A stretch of 64,000 bases of DNA, from assembly GCF_025998535.1 (NCBI RefSeq), contig NZ_AP024233.1, positions 2,938,001 to 3,002,000 of the forward strand, read 5' to 3'. Below, piece by piece: positions 1 to 7,919 of the stretch (positions within the stretch are counted from its first letter, which is position 1; every line of letters begins with the position of its first letter). Under the pieces are notes generated by a model. It searched no databases. It saw nothing but the letters and a program-made list of their open reading frames with translations, and was not told where the DNA came from. The DNA is from Desulfolithobacter dissulfuricans. GTDB lineage: Bacteria; Desulfobacterota; Desulfobulbia; Desulfobulbales; Desulfobulbaceae. The position numbers and the translations under genes were made by a program.

Positions 1-429
1 GAGCAGGGCAAAGCCCATGCTGACGAGCTTATGCACTACCTTGCACCCGAAGCCGTGGCAGGGATCGACGAGATCAGACCCAGACAGCCGTGGATCAATG
101 AACCCGACTGCCTGAACTGCCACCAGGACTTTCAGCCGCCGGAAACCGAAGAAACCTTTAACACCTGGACCGCCGACCGGGACGCTCTCTTTCGCAACCG
201 GACCGATGAATCGGGCCAGCTGCGCTGCATCGGCTGCCACAACAGCGCCCATGCCCTCTACCCGGCCCAAAATCCCTACAACGACCAACTTGACGTGCTC
301 CAGCCCCTGCAGTACCAGTCCACTCCATTTCCCATCGGCTCCGACGGCAGCTGCGATGTCTGTCACACCGTGGAGATGGAAGACGAGATGCATCACCCCA
401 ACATGCTCCGGCCCTTCCGCAACCAGTAA
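1..429 (+). CDS. Multiheme c-type cytochrome, C-terminal part (5' end outside window)
   Basis: The frame is open from the left edge, so only the last 142 residues are visible. Three heme c motifs are seen: CLNCH, CIGCH and CDVCH. The sequence between them is not one I can place in a named family. The protein ends NQ-stop at 429, 66 bp before the methyltransferase-like gene on the same strand, so the two may be co-transcribed. With heme motifs throughout it is presumably a periplasmic electron carrier or part of a cytochrome reductase. The signal peptide and total heme count cannot be judged because the start is missing. Confidence 0.75.
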   Translation, partial: EQGKAHADELMHYLAPEAVAGIDEIRPRQPWINEPDCLNCHQDFQPPETEETFNTWTADRDALFRNRTDESGQLRCIGCHNSAHALYPAQNPYNDQLDVLQPLQYQSTPFPIGSDGSCDVCHTVEMEDEMHHPNMLRPFRNQ

Positions 430-495
430 CCGGCAGGCCACCCGGACCGGAACCATGCTCCGGCCGGGTGACCACCATTCCTGAGGATGCTGGCC

Positions 496-1137
496 ATGCC
501 CGCCAATCTGTCACTCTGCCTGGTCTGGATAGCCTGGTGCACCCTGCACAGCTTCCTGGTCAGCCGGCGGATCACCGCGTATCTTAGCCGGCGCGGGGGC
601 ATCTGGCGGGGAGGAGCCCGCCTGTTCTATATCTCTTTCTCCCTGCTCTCCCTCCTGCCGGTCATCTGGTATCAATACCAGCTCCCCAAGCAGGTTCTTT
701 TCCGCTACCACGGCCCCTGGCGCCTTCTTCAGGCCCTCCTGCTGCTGTATGCGCTCATCATGTTCCATGGCGGCAAAAAAGTATATGATATGGAGTACTT
801 CCTCGGCCTCAAGCAGTGGCGGGAGTACCGGGCCGGGTCCCAGCACAGCCGGGAGATACCCTTTCGCTGCAGCGGTATTCTGCGCCATGTCCGTCACCCC
901 TGGTATTCGGGCGGCCTGGCTCTGCTCTGGGCAGCGGGGCCGGTAACCGATGTCAACCTGATCAGCCGGATGGTCCTCAGCCTGTATCTGGGCATCGGCA
1001 CCATGCTGGAAGAACGGAAGTTGAAAGAGGAACTCGGCCACCGGTATATCGAGTACTGCCGACAGGTACCCATGCTGGTACCGTGGAAGACAGGGCCCGG
1101 CGGCGACGCCACGGACACAGAGAACCAGAAAAAATAA
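496..1137 (+). CDS. Isoprenylcysteine carboxyl methyltransferase (ICMT)/NnrU-like membrane protein
   Basis: A 213-residue integral membrane protein with about five hydrophobic segments (near the N-terminus, then around 45-60, 75-95, 135-150 and 155-175). The C-terminal half has the signature of the ICMT/phospholipid methyltransferase superfamily: RHVRHPWYSGG followed by a membrane segment and then EERKLKEELGHRY. These elements form the SAM site in characterised members. The substrate is unknown, and NnrU-like proteins share this architecture. I prefer ATG 496 because TGAGGA lies 8 nt upstream; ATG 487 is also in frame. The context gives no clear hint of function beyond the preceding cytochrome. 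Confidence 0.65.
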   Translation: MPANLSLCLVWIAWCTLHSFLVSRRITAYLSRRGGIWRGGARLFYISFSLLSLLPVIWYQYQLPKQVLFRYHGPWRLLQALLLLYALIMFHGGKKVYDMEYFLGLKQWREYRAGSQHSREIPFRCSGILRHVRHPWYSGGLALLWAAGPVTDVNLISRMVLSLYLGIGTMLEERKLKEELGHRYIEYCRQVPMLVPWKTGPGGDATDTENQKK

Positions 1138-1150
1138 CGGAGAGCAAAAA

Positions 1151-1735
1151 TCAGAGGAAGCGTTCTGGTGCGTTTCTGAAAAACCGGGCAGGGTCGATCA
1201 GGAGGGAGACACCTGGATCGCCCAGCAGCTTCCAGGAGAGTTTTTTCGGCGCAAAGGATTGCCTGATCCAGGCCAGGGAGACGTGCAGGTGCAGGGGAAC
1301 GGCCGACCCGGGTACCGGTTCGGGCAGCGAGGCCACGGGAGTGGTGGGGAAGACCGGTTGCCCGGCCTCTGGATCCATCTCCGGGCAGACGTGGCCATAC
1401 ACCGTGTAGAGCACCCGATCGTCCCACCGTATGTCCGGATGCATGATATAGAGAGAATGGGCCAGAAAATCCGGATGGGTATGAACAACGAACCCGGCGG
1501 CCGGCGCAGTGACAAGCCAGCCCGGCTCAACGAACTTCAGGTCCCCGGTTACGGTCCGGTAGCAGTGGAGATCGACCCCCTCGTGCCGTCCAGGACGCCG
1601 AGCGGGTGGCTGGTCCCCCTGCGGAGCCGGCAGCCTGGACCACCAGAAATCCCGGGCCCCGAACTCCATGCCCGGCCACAGGTGCCAGCAGACAAAACCG
1701 GCCAGATCACCAAAGGGCTCCAGCAGCATGGCCAC
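1151..1735 (-). CDS. M23-like (LytM/peptidase M23 fold) protein
   Basis: A 194-residue soluble protein without an obvious signal peptide. The core HEGVDLHCYR, then V-x-A-P-A-A-G-F-V, LYIMHP and LYTVYGHV matches the order of conserved elements in M23 metallopeptidases (zinc-ligand H-x(n)-D, then H-x-H near the YGH). The first region reads HEGVDL, as in the family HxGxD motif. The second His pair is not a clean HxH, so activity is uncertain. It starts at GTG 1735 (ATG 1729 is also possible), only 1 bp after the stop of the response regulator gene, so it is the last gene of that operon. Confidence 0.55.
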   Translation of the reverse strand: MAMLLEPFGDLAGFVCWHLWPGMEFGARDFWWSRLPAPQGDQPPARRPGRHEGVDLHCYRTVTGDLKFVEPGWLVTAPAAGFVVHTHPDFLAHSLYIMHPDIRWDDRVLYTVYGHVCPEMDPEAGQPVFPTTPVASLPEPVPGSAVPLHLHVSLAWIRQSFAPKKLSWKLLGDPGVSLLIDPARFFRNAPERFL

Positions 1736-1736
1736 G

Positions 1737-2378
1737 TTACAGCTCGGTCAATCCCTCGCGGATGGCGTACTTCACCAGACCGGCCACCGACGAGATACCC
1801 AGCTTGTCCATGATATTGCGGCGCCGGGCCTCAATGGTTTTGACACTGACATTGAGCTTGGAGGCAATCTCCCTGGTGGAATATCCCTCGGCCAGGAGCT
1901 GGAGCACCGCCCGTTCACGGGTGGTCAGTTTTTCTTCCTTATTGGCACTGAGCAGGTGCTGGCGGTAATCATTGATCACCGTATGCGCGACCTGGGGGCT
2001 CAGATAAGTCTGGTTGTTACAGACCGCCTGGACCGCATTATTGAGTTCCTTGAAGGCGCACTCCTTGAGCAGGAAACCGGAAACGCCGGCCTGCAGGGCG
2101 CCGTTGACAAACCGCTTGTCGGCGTGCATGGAGAGAATGATCACCTTGCAGCGGGGATTTTCCTCCACAATCTCGCTGGCCGCGTCTATGCCGTTCATCT
2201 CCGGCATAGACAGGTCCATGATCACCACATCCGGCTGCTTTTCCCGCACCAGTTCCACAGCCTTGCGGCCGTTCTCCGCCTGCCCGACCAGCTCCAGGCC
2301 ATGCTGTCTCTCGATGAGCAGCGACAGGCCGTCACGAACGATCTTGTGATCATCGGCAATGACTATTCTGATTGGCAT
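1737..2378 (-). CDS. NarL/FixJ-type response regulator (REC + LuxR HTH)
   Basis: A 213-residue regulator. The N-terminal receiver domain shows the acidic pair (IADDHKIV), the phospho-acceptor Asp in VVIMDLSMPEMNG, the conserved Thr/Ser region (IILSMHAD) and a Lys at LLKE. The C-terminus is a LuxR-type helix-turn-helix (LTTRERAVLQLLAEG, then STREIASKLNVSVKTIEARR). The ATG overlaps the TGA of the upstream sensor kinase gene (ATGA), so the two are translationally coupled and form a cognate pair. Its position next to the cytochrome island suggests control of those genes, but no binding site was identified. Confidence 0.93.
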   Translation of the reverse strand: MPIRIVIADDHKIVRDGLSLLIERQHGLELVGQAENGRKAVELVREKQPDVVIMDLSMPEMNGIDAASEIVEENPRCKVIILSMHADKRFVNGALQAGVSGFLLKECAFKELNNAVQAVCNNQTYLSPQVAHTVINDYRQHLLSANKEEKLTTRERAVLQLLAEGYSTREIASKLNVSVKTIEARRRNIMDKLGISSVAGLVKYAIREGLTEL

Positions 2379-4443
2379 CACTCTTCCTCTTTGTCTTGTT
2401 GGTCCGAACCTGGAAGCGGGACAATCAAGGTGATTGTCGTGCCACTCCCCTCGGACGAGTCGATACGCATGCTGCCCCCGATATTCTTGATCCGCTCCTG
2501 AATGGAAAAAAGGCCAAAACCACCCGGCCCCTCATCGTCCTGGGCCTCCTTGGCCGCCGGATCAAAGCCCACCCCGCGGTCCCTGACCTCCACCTGCAGG
2601 GAAGTACCCACCCGGTACACCTTGACCCAGGCCCGATCGGTAAGGGCATGTTTGACCACGTTCATCAGCAGCTCGCGGATGGCCCGGAAGGTCAGGGTGA
2701 GGACCGGAGAATCGGTGTATTCGGTCAAGGGATCGCACTCCGACTCCACCTGGAGTCCATACCGTTCCTCCATGATCTCCACCAGCCATTCCATGGCCGC
2801 GCCCATGCCCAGTTCATGCAGAACGGGCGGACAGAGTTCAAAGGTCAGGGTCCGGGTATCTTCCAGGGTCTGGCGCAGGATCTCGGAAACCTGAAGCAGC
2901 TGATCCTGGATCTCGTCGATATTCTCAAGCTCCATGATCGAATCGAGAAACATCCGCGAGACCGACAGGGACTGGCCGATCCGGTCATGGAGATCAACAG
3001 CGATCTGCCGCCGCTGCCGCTCTTCCACGGCCAGCAGTTCCGACGACAGCGAGCGCAGCCGCTGCTGATACTTTTCCAGTTTTTTCTCGTACTGGCGGCG
3101 CTCACTGATCTCTTCCTGGAGAAGCGAGTTGATTTCCAGCAGCTCCATGGTCCGGTTACGGACCAGTTTCTCCAGCCGGGTGGTGATCTTGCGCAGGGAG
3201 GCCTCGGCCTTGCCCCGCTGTTTGACTTCCTCGGCCAGCCAGACGCTGACCTCCCAGAGATCCGAGGTGTTCTCCTTATCCAGCGAGGCGCCCTTGAGCA
3301 GCCCCTTGCGCTTGTTCTTCTCCATCGCCACCAGCAAACTGTCCTCACGGCTCCGGTCGACCCAGCGGCCCAGGGATCCTCCATTTTCCGACTTGCGGCT
3401 GTCCGACTTGGCCATCAGGGTGGCAAGATGAAACACCCGGGATATGGAGCGAACCATCCGTTTATGAAACAGGAGGATCAGAAACAGGGCCAGGGTGCCA
3501 GTGGCGATGTTTGAGAAGAGAACGTAGTTGAAGAGCATCTTGGTCTGGGGCGAGATAAGGCGATTGACCCTGGCCTCCAGAACCACAGCCGGCCGCCCCA
3601 GGTAATCGGGAAACACGGTATAAATCTCAAAGTGACCATTCTGCTCATGAAAGGCATAGGGAACACCATGCAGCAGCGCGGCGACAATCTCGCTCATGTA
3701 GGGCCGTTCCCGGAGCTTTGAGAGCAGCTTTATGTGCAGATCCACCTTGGTCTGGTCTCTAAGCCGCCGCTCGGTCTTCCGGTCAATAAATCGACCAAAT
3801 ATCAAGGTCCCGACAATGGCTCCCTGCTGGTTGCTGGTGATCACCGGACGCGAAGCCACTATCATCGGCCCCCGCTCGACCACCATGATACCGGCCACGG
3901 AACTGGATACATCCTGATGGAGGAGCAGAGGATGGTTCGGCGGAAGCCCTTTCGGGGAAATTCGGGCAGCTGAAGTTCTTCCATGGTATCCAGGTCGACA
4001 ATCCGCGACCAGACCACATTACCCCGGATATCGTAGAAGATAATCAAATTGAGCTGGTTGTCCCTGAAGGTGTAATCGCCGAGGTTCGATTCGATATACT
4101 CCTGATTGCGATCAGTGATGAAACGGTAGGTGTCATCCCAGGCCGCCCAGTCAAAGGCAAAGGAATCAAGGAACTCAATCTCGCGCTGCAGAGTGGAGAC
4201 CACCCGTTCCATATCCTTGCGGGCGATTTCCTGCTCAAGACGCTCGTTGTTGGGGACCACCACATCCTGAACAATAAAGAAATTGGCCAGGGAGAAACAG
4301 ATCACCAGGAGCAGCAGCCCGATAATGAACTGGATGCGCAGTTTCCTGACCTGTTCATTGATCTTGCGATGGACAAAGGCAAAGGAAGAATGGTTGCGGT
4401 GTCGGCCTGGAACTGCCTGTTTTTTTTCAAGCGAAAGCATCAC
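2378..4443 (-). pseudogene. CHASE4-domain sensor histidine kinase (HisKA_3), split by a one-base frameshift
   Basis: The N-terminal frame (start 4443/4440) encodes a membrane segment and the first half of a periplasmic CHASE4 domain up to QLPEF. The second frame continues GLPPNHPLLLHQDVSSSV, then VERGPMIVASRPV, a typical CHASE4 second half. It goes on to a second membrane segment, a coiled coil, the HisKA_3 H-box (RRQIAVDLHDRIGQSL) and a HATPase domain ending near residue 685. Adding one A to the AAA run at 3958-3960 joins the frames exactly. The kinase should sense a small periplasmic ligand and phosphorylate the adjacent regulator. An indel error is likelier than a dead gene, because both halves are well conserved. 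Confidence 0.85.
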
Positions 4444-4525
4444 CGGCGCTGGATCAGGGTATACGGGGGGATTGATGCCCGGAGAGTGTTCCGGAATCCG
4501 ATATCATGAGTGTATCATGAATGGT

Positions 4526-4564
4526 ATCTCCTTGACCAGTGGTATCTGCGCTCTTCAAGGAGAT
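4526..4564. repeat. 10-bp inverted repeat upstream of the sensor kinase gene
   Basis: ATCTCCTTGA at 4526-4535 is repeated inverted as TCAAGGAGAT at 4555-4564 with a 19-nt spacer. It lies about 85 bp upstream of the kinase start, in the 270-bp gap between the kinase and the OmcS-like gene. It could be an operator or an RNA hairpin; nothing in the sequence decides between these. Confidence 0.35.
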
Positions 4565-4680
4565 GGAAAAGAGTGGACAGACTGCCCCGGTGATAATCAG
4601 GAAGAGACGCTGACGCCATGGTACTGGTGGAGGCTCATCCGGACCAGAAAGCGACCGGCCCCGGGGCCAGCCGGGCAGAA

Positions 4681-4705
4681 GGCCGGGGAACAGAGAACCC
4701 CGGCC
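4681..4705 (-). terminator. GC-rich hairpin after the seven-heme OmcS-like gene
   Basis: A perfect 8-bp stem (GGCCGGGG / CCCCGGCC) with a 9-nt loop starts 11 bp after the stop codon of the gene ending at 4717. Reading leftwards on the minus strand it is followed only by a short T-rich stretch, so it is a weak intrinsic terminator or a transcript-stabilising hairpin. Confidence 0.5.
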
Positions 4706-4716
4706 CGAGGCTGTTG

Positions 4717-5856
4717 TTAATCCTTGGTGGTATGGCAGGCGAAACACCCCGCCGTGGCGGTCTGCCCGCCGCCGGCGACCATCTGGCTGTAATCCCAGCG
4801 CAGCATGGAGCTGTAATTACTGGCATGGGCCACATGGCAGGAGAGACACATGACCGCGTCACTGCCGGGTGACACGGTCCCGCTGGGGGCCGCGGGCACC
4901 GAGCCGGTCCGGGCAACCGGCGAGGCGGGATCGTAGACCGTGTACTGGGCATACTCACCGGTCGCAGGCAGGGCCAGGTCGGTGGGATGGCGGATAAAAG
5001 GTGACATGGTGTCGGTGCCGATGCCGTCGGAGGAGTCTGTGGCCACGGTGTGAAAATTACCGTGACAGGTGGCGCAGAACTGGCTCATGGTCCCGTCCGG
5101 CGGCGCCACCCCGGCACCGTCACTGGTATGACAGGATGTGGCATTGCTGCAGCCCAGGGCCACCGGTGCGGTGAGTCCGAAATACTCATTATGGCTGGAC
5201 GAAGAGACCGTCTCTTCCCAGTCACCACTCTCGTATCCCTTGACCCCCATGAGAAACCGGTAACTGTCGGCAGGCTCGGTGGGGTTGGCTATCTGTCCAT
5301 CCACATTCCTGTGGTGGGAACCGCCAATCCCCTCACCCCTGCTGGAATACCGGTAGCCGTGGCAACCGTTGGTGCCGGCACAGCTCAGATTGTTCGTATT
5401 GACATTGAGCCCGTCATCGTGGCCAAACTGGACGATACCGCCCGGAGGGGCGTAAAGCACGGCGTCGGTTCCGGTCAGCGGACCGATGTTGTGCCCCTTG
5501 CGATCCGAGGCCCCACTGCCCTTGAGACCGGTGATGTAGGCGAAATTACCGCCGGCCAGGTCAACCCCGCCGGTATGCATGACCTGGGGCATGTTGTCGG
5601 TGCCCAGGTTCACGGTGGCCGAAGAGCCGCCCTGGGCATGACATCCCAGGCAGGTCCCCCGAAGCAGGTTATTATTCGGCGCAGCGTCCGTATCGAAAGT
5701 CATGGGACTGCCACCCTGGCTGTTATGCATGGTATGGCAGTCGCCGCAGTTACCCTGAATCCGCGCTGATGCCGGTCCGTTCCAGAAAACCCCGGCCAGC
5801 ATCACCGAGGCCATGGCCACGACCATGCGGTACCGGCTTTGTCCACTCCCCAACAT
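4717..5856 (-). CDS. OmcS-like extracellular nanowire-type cytochrome, seven heme motifs
   Basis: A 379-residue secreted cytochrome. ATG 5856 is chosen because AGGAGG lies just upstream and a signal peptide follows, ending WNGPASA. Motifs in order: CGDCH (in a CHTMHNSQGG context), CLGCH, CAGTNGCH (CX5CH), CSNATSCH (CX5CH), CATCH, CLSCH and CFACH at the C-terminus (CHTTKD). The order and flanking elements (CHTMHNS, GGNFAYI, KGHNIGP, SYRFL, IRHPTD, CLSCHVAHAS) follow Geobacter OmcS, the hexaheme filament cytochrome, as I know that sequence. The fourth motif is extra compared with OmcS and with the two paralogues here. It is transcribed divergently from the hexaheme gene at 6631. It is inferred to be a filament subunit or a cap/variant subunit. 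Confidence 0.85.
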   Translation of the reverse strand: MLGSGQSRYRMVVAMASVMLAGVFWNGPASARIQGNCGDCHTMHNSQGGSPMTFDTDAAPNNNLLRGTCLGCHAQGGSSATVNLGTDNMPQVMHTGGVDLAGGNFAYITGLKGSGASDRKGHNIGPLTGTDAVLYAPPGGIVQFGHDDGLNVNTNNLSCAGTNGCHGYRYSSRGEGIGGSHHRNVDGQIANPTEPADSYRFLMGVKGYESGDWEETVSSSSHNEYFGLTAPVALGCSNATSCHTSDGAGVAPPDGTMSQFCATCHGNFHTVATDSSDGIGTDTMSPFIRHPTDLALPATGEYAQYTVYDPASPVARTGSVPAAPSGTVSPGSDAVMCLSCHVAHASNYSSMLRWDYSQMVAGGGQTATAGCFACHTTKD

Positions 5857-6630
5857 AACCTTCCTCCTCACACACTCTGGTGCGTGACCCATGGCGCCCT
5901 CCCTCACCGGATCGAATCCGGAGCAGGGAAAGCCATGCGCCACAAAGATTTGGTGTAAATCTTCTGTCTCCTCTCCCTGGTATTGTTACGGTATTGTACC
6001 AGATTTCAATGAAAAAACAATCTGCTCGACCCGGCAACCAGACACCCTCTACCAGGGGGCAACCGGGGAACTCCTGCCCGGGTAACGGTGATCCCGCTCC
6101 ACTGACCAGCCACCCGTCGGTCCCTGGACTCCGGACGTTCTTTACCGGGCACCATGTTGTTAACCATCTAAAATTACGCTAATTTGACAAAAAACTCTGT
6201 CAGGCGTCGGCAAACATGCAGGGATTCCAGGCTCCATCGCCGACAACCAGGTGGATGGCAAAACAACGGTCTGCAGGGAACAGAACCACGAAAATGAGCT
6301 TTTGCATACAGGGTTCCCCCAGGCCAGATTCAGGGATTTCGAATAGTAAAATTAGGGTAAAAGAAAGCCCTTTTTTTCCTTTTGCTTACCATTCCGGAAA
6401 AAACCACATCGTGATAGCAAAAGTGTTGTTTTTTTTCTTGTCAAACAGCCACGAGATTCCTAAGATGAAAGTAAGGAAGAGGAGCGAGGTAGTTACAGCA
6501 CGACAGTCATCTGCCCCTGACCTTTAATTCAGCGCACCGGTTGCGCACCTTGGTTTTCAGGCAACAGAACAAAGGTTGTAATTAAGTAATGGGGAAGAAA
6601 CTGAGTATCTGTTAAACAAGGAGGAACATC
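5857..6630. other. 774-bp divergent intergenic region between two OmcS-like genes
   Basis: No convincing gene is present. The right half is AT-richer than its surroundings, with poly-T and poly-A runs near 6370-6440, and must hold the promoters of both cytochrome genes. A strong ribosome-binding site (AAGGAGG, 6618-6624) precedes the plus-strand gene. A small inverted repeat (AAGATTT...AAATCTT) lies near 5945-5963. I looked for GEMM (c-di-GMP/cGAMP) riboswitch landmarks, because such switches precede cytochrome genes in Geobacter, and did not find them. Confidence 0.6.
5993..6020 (-). promoter_or_regulatory. Possible sigma-70 promoter for the seven-heme OmcS-like gene
   Basis: On the minus strand TTGTTT (6020-6015), a 16-bp spacer and TACAAT (5998-5993) resemble a -35/-10 pair. 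It lies about 137 bp upstream of the ATG at 5856, which would leave a long leader. The match is partial and the assignment tentative. Confidence 0.3.
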
Positions 6631-7713
6631 ATGAAAGGTATCGCACAGAATGGCAGGATCCATCTACTGGTGCTGGCAGGAGCAGGGCTTCTCTGCCTGC
6701 CAACACTTTCCATGGCCAAGGTAACAGGGCAGTGTGCCCAGTGCCACACCATGCATAACAGCCAGGGTGGCAGCCCCATGGCCGTTGATGCGAGCGGCGC
6801 GGCGCAGTCAGCACCCAACAACGTCCTGCTGGTCAAAGGCTGCGTAGCCTGCCATACCGGCACCAACGACGGCACCAACAATATCCCGTTTGTCAACTCC
6901 ACCACCGCACCGACCTATGGTACGGACGGCACCACGGGTAACACCCTGGCCGGTGGTAACTTCTACTGGGTCGCATCGAGCGGCGGCGCTACCGACGCCG
7001 CTGGCCATAACGTGGCCACCGACAGCCTGGCCGGAGCCGATGCTGCGCTGGGCAACACCCCGCCCGGCGGCACCGCGCTTACCAGCCAGCTGACCTGCGC
7101 CGGCGTCACCGGCTGTCACGGTGACCGGACGGCAACCAGCGACTTCGCCGCTATCTCCGGAGCCCATCACGGAAACGACGGCACCCTCGACGGCACCAGT
7201 GTTGCCACCAGCTTCCGCTTCCTGGACGGCATCGTCGGCCTGGAAGACAGTGACTGGGAATACCAGCCCACCACAACGGCCCATAACCAGTACTACGGCG
7301 TGGACCGGACCGACGAAACCGATCCCACCGGCACCATCAGCAGTCTCTGCGCCGAGTGCCACAACGATTTCCATAACGGCACCGGCAACGTGGCCGGATC
7401 CACCTGGGGCAGCCCCTGGGTCCGCCATCCCACCGACTTTGACATGGGCAACACCGCAGCCGGCTCCGAGTACCGTAATTACGGTGGCGCCGGCGTCAAC
7501 GCCTACGTGGTTTCCGCCCCTGTGGCCAGCACCGACTACAGTGCTGTAAAATCCTCGGTCACCTTTGCCGACGACACCATCGTCACCTGCATATCCTGTC
7601 ACCGGGCCCATGGTACTCCCAATGCGGACCTGCTCCGCTGGGATTACAGCCTTGTCGATGCCGGCAGCGGCAACACAGGCGGCTGTTTCGAGTGCCACAC
7701 CACCAAGAACTAA
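6631..7713 (+). CDS. OmcS-like hexaheme nanowire cytochrome
   Basis: A 360-residue secreted cytochrome with a signal peptide ending TLSMA and a perfect SD (AAGGAGG) 7 nt before ATG. Six heme motifs: CAQCH (CHTMHNSQGG), CVACH, CAGVTGCH (CX5CH), CAECH, CISCH (CHRAHGT) and terminal CFECH (CHTTKN). They align one-to-one with the six motifs of Geobacter OmcS as I know it, and the elements between also match (GGNFYWV, GHNV, FRFL, CHNDFHN, VRHPTD). OmcS polymerises into extracellular micrometre-long wires with stacked bis-His hemes; the same is inferred here. The third site is CX5CH instead of CXXCH. It is the first gene of the plus-strand cluster and is separated from the rest by a terminator, which fits a highly made structural subunit. 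Confidence 0.9.
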   Translation: MKGIAQNGRIHLLVLAGAGLLCLPTLSMAKVTGQCAQCHTMHNSQGGSPMAVDASGAAQSAPNNVLLVKGCVACHTGTNDGTNNIPFVNSTTAPTYGTDGTTGNTLAGGNFYWVASSGGATDAAGHNVATDSLAGADAALGNTPPGGTALTSQLTCAGVTGCHGDRTATSDFAAISGAHHGNDGTLDGTSVATSFRFLDGIVGLEDSDWEYQPTTTAHNQYYGVDRTDETDPTGTISSLCAECHNDFHNGTGNVAGSTWGSPWVRHPTDFDMGNTAAGSEYRNYGGAGVNAYVVSAPVASTDYSAVKSSVTFADDTIVTCISCHRAHGTPNADLLRWDYSLVDAGSGNTGGCFECHTTKN

Positions 7714-7753
7714 GCGTGTAGTGTAATACGCTGCAAAGAACTCCGGCAAAAAC

Positions 7754-7797
7754 AAGCCACCTCTTCCTGCTGTCATGCTGGAGGGGGTGGCTTTTTT
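7754..7797 (+). terminator. Intrinsic terminator/attenuator after the hexaheme OmcS-like gene
   Basis: AAGCCACC (7754-7761) pairs with GGTGGCTT (7785-7792) and is followed by a T run to 7797. It lies 40 bp after the stop codon and before the assembly-type genes. It should stop most transcripts and let a fraction read through, giving far more cytochrome than assembly proteins. Confidence 0.75.
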
Positions 7798-7919
7798 AGG
7801 ATACGATTCCCGAGATTCTCTGCCCATAAACCTGGTCTGCAGCATCTGGCGGACACCAGCTACTGTCCGCCTGGCACCTTCGGGCGGCAAACGATACGGG
7901 GCGACATGGGCACCAGACT

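Noticed and set aside
6183-6212. TTGACA as a -35 box in the divergent region
   Set aside because: No acceptable -10 box at 16-18 bp.
5857-6630. GEMM-type riboswitch upstream of the nanowire cytochrome genes
   Set aside because: Searched by eye because of Geobacter precedent; none of the conserved GEMM core sequences was found.
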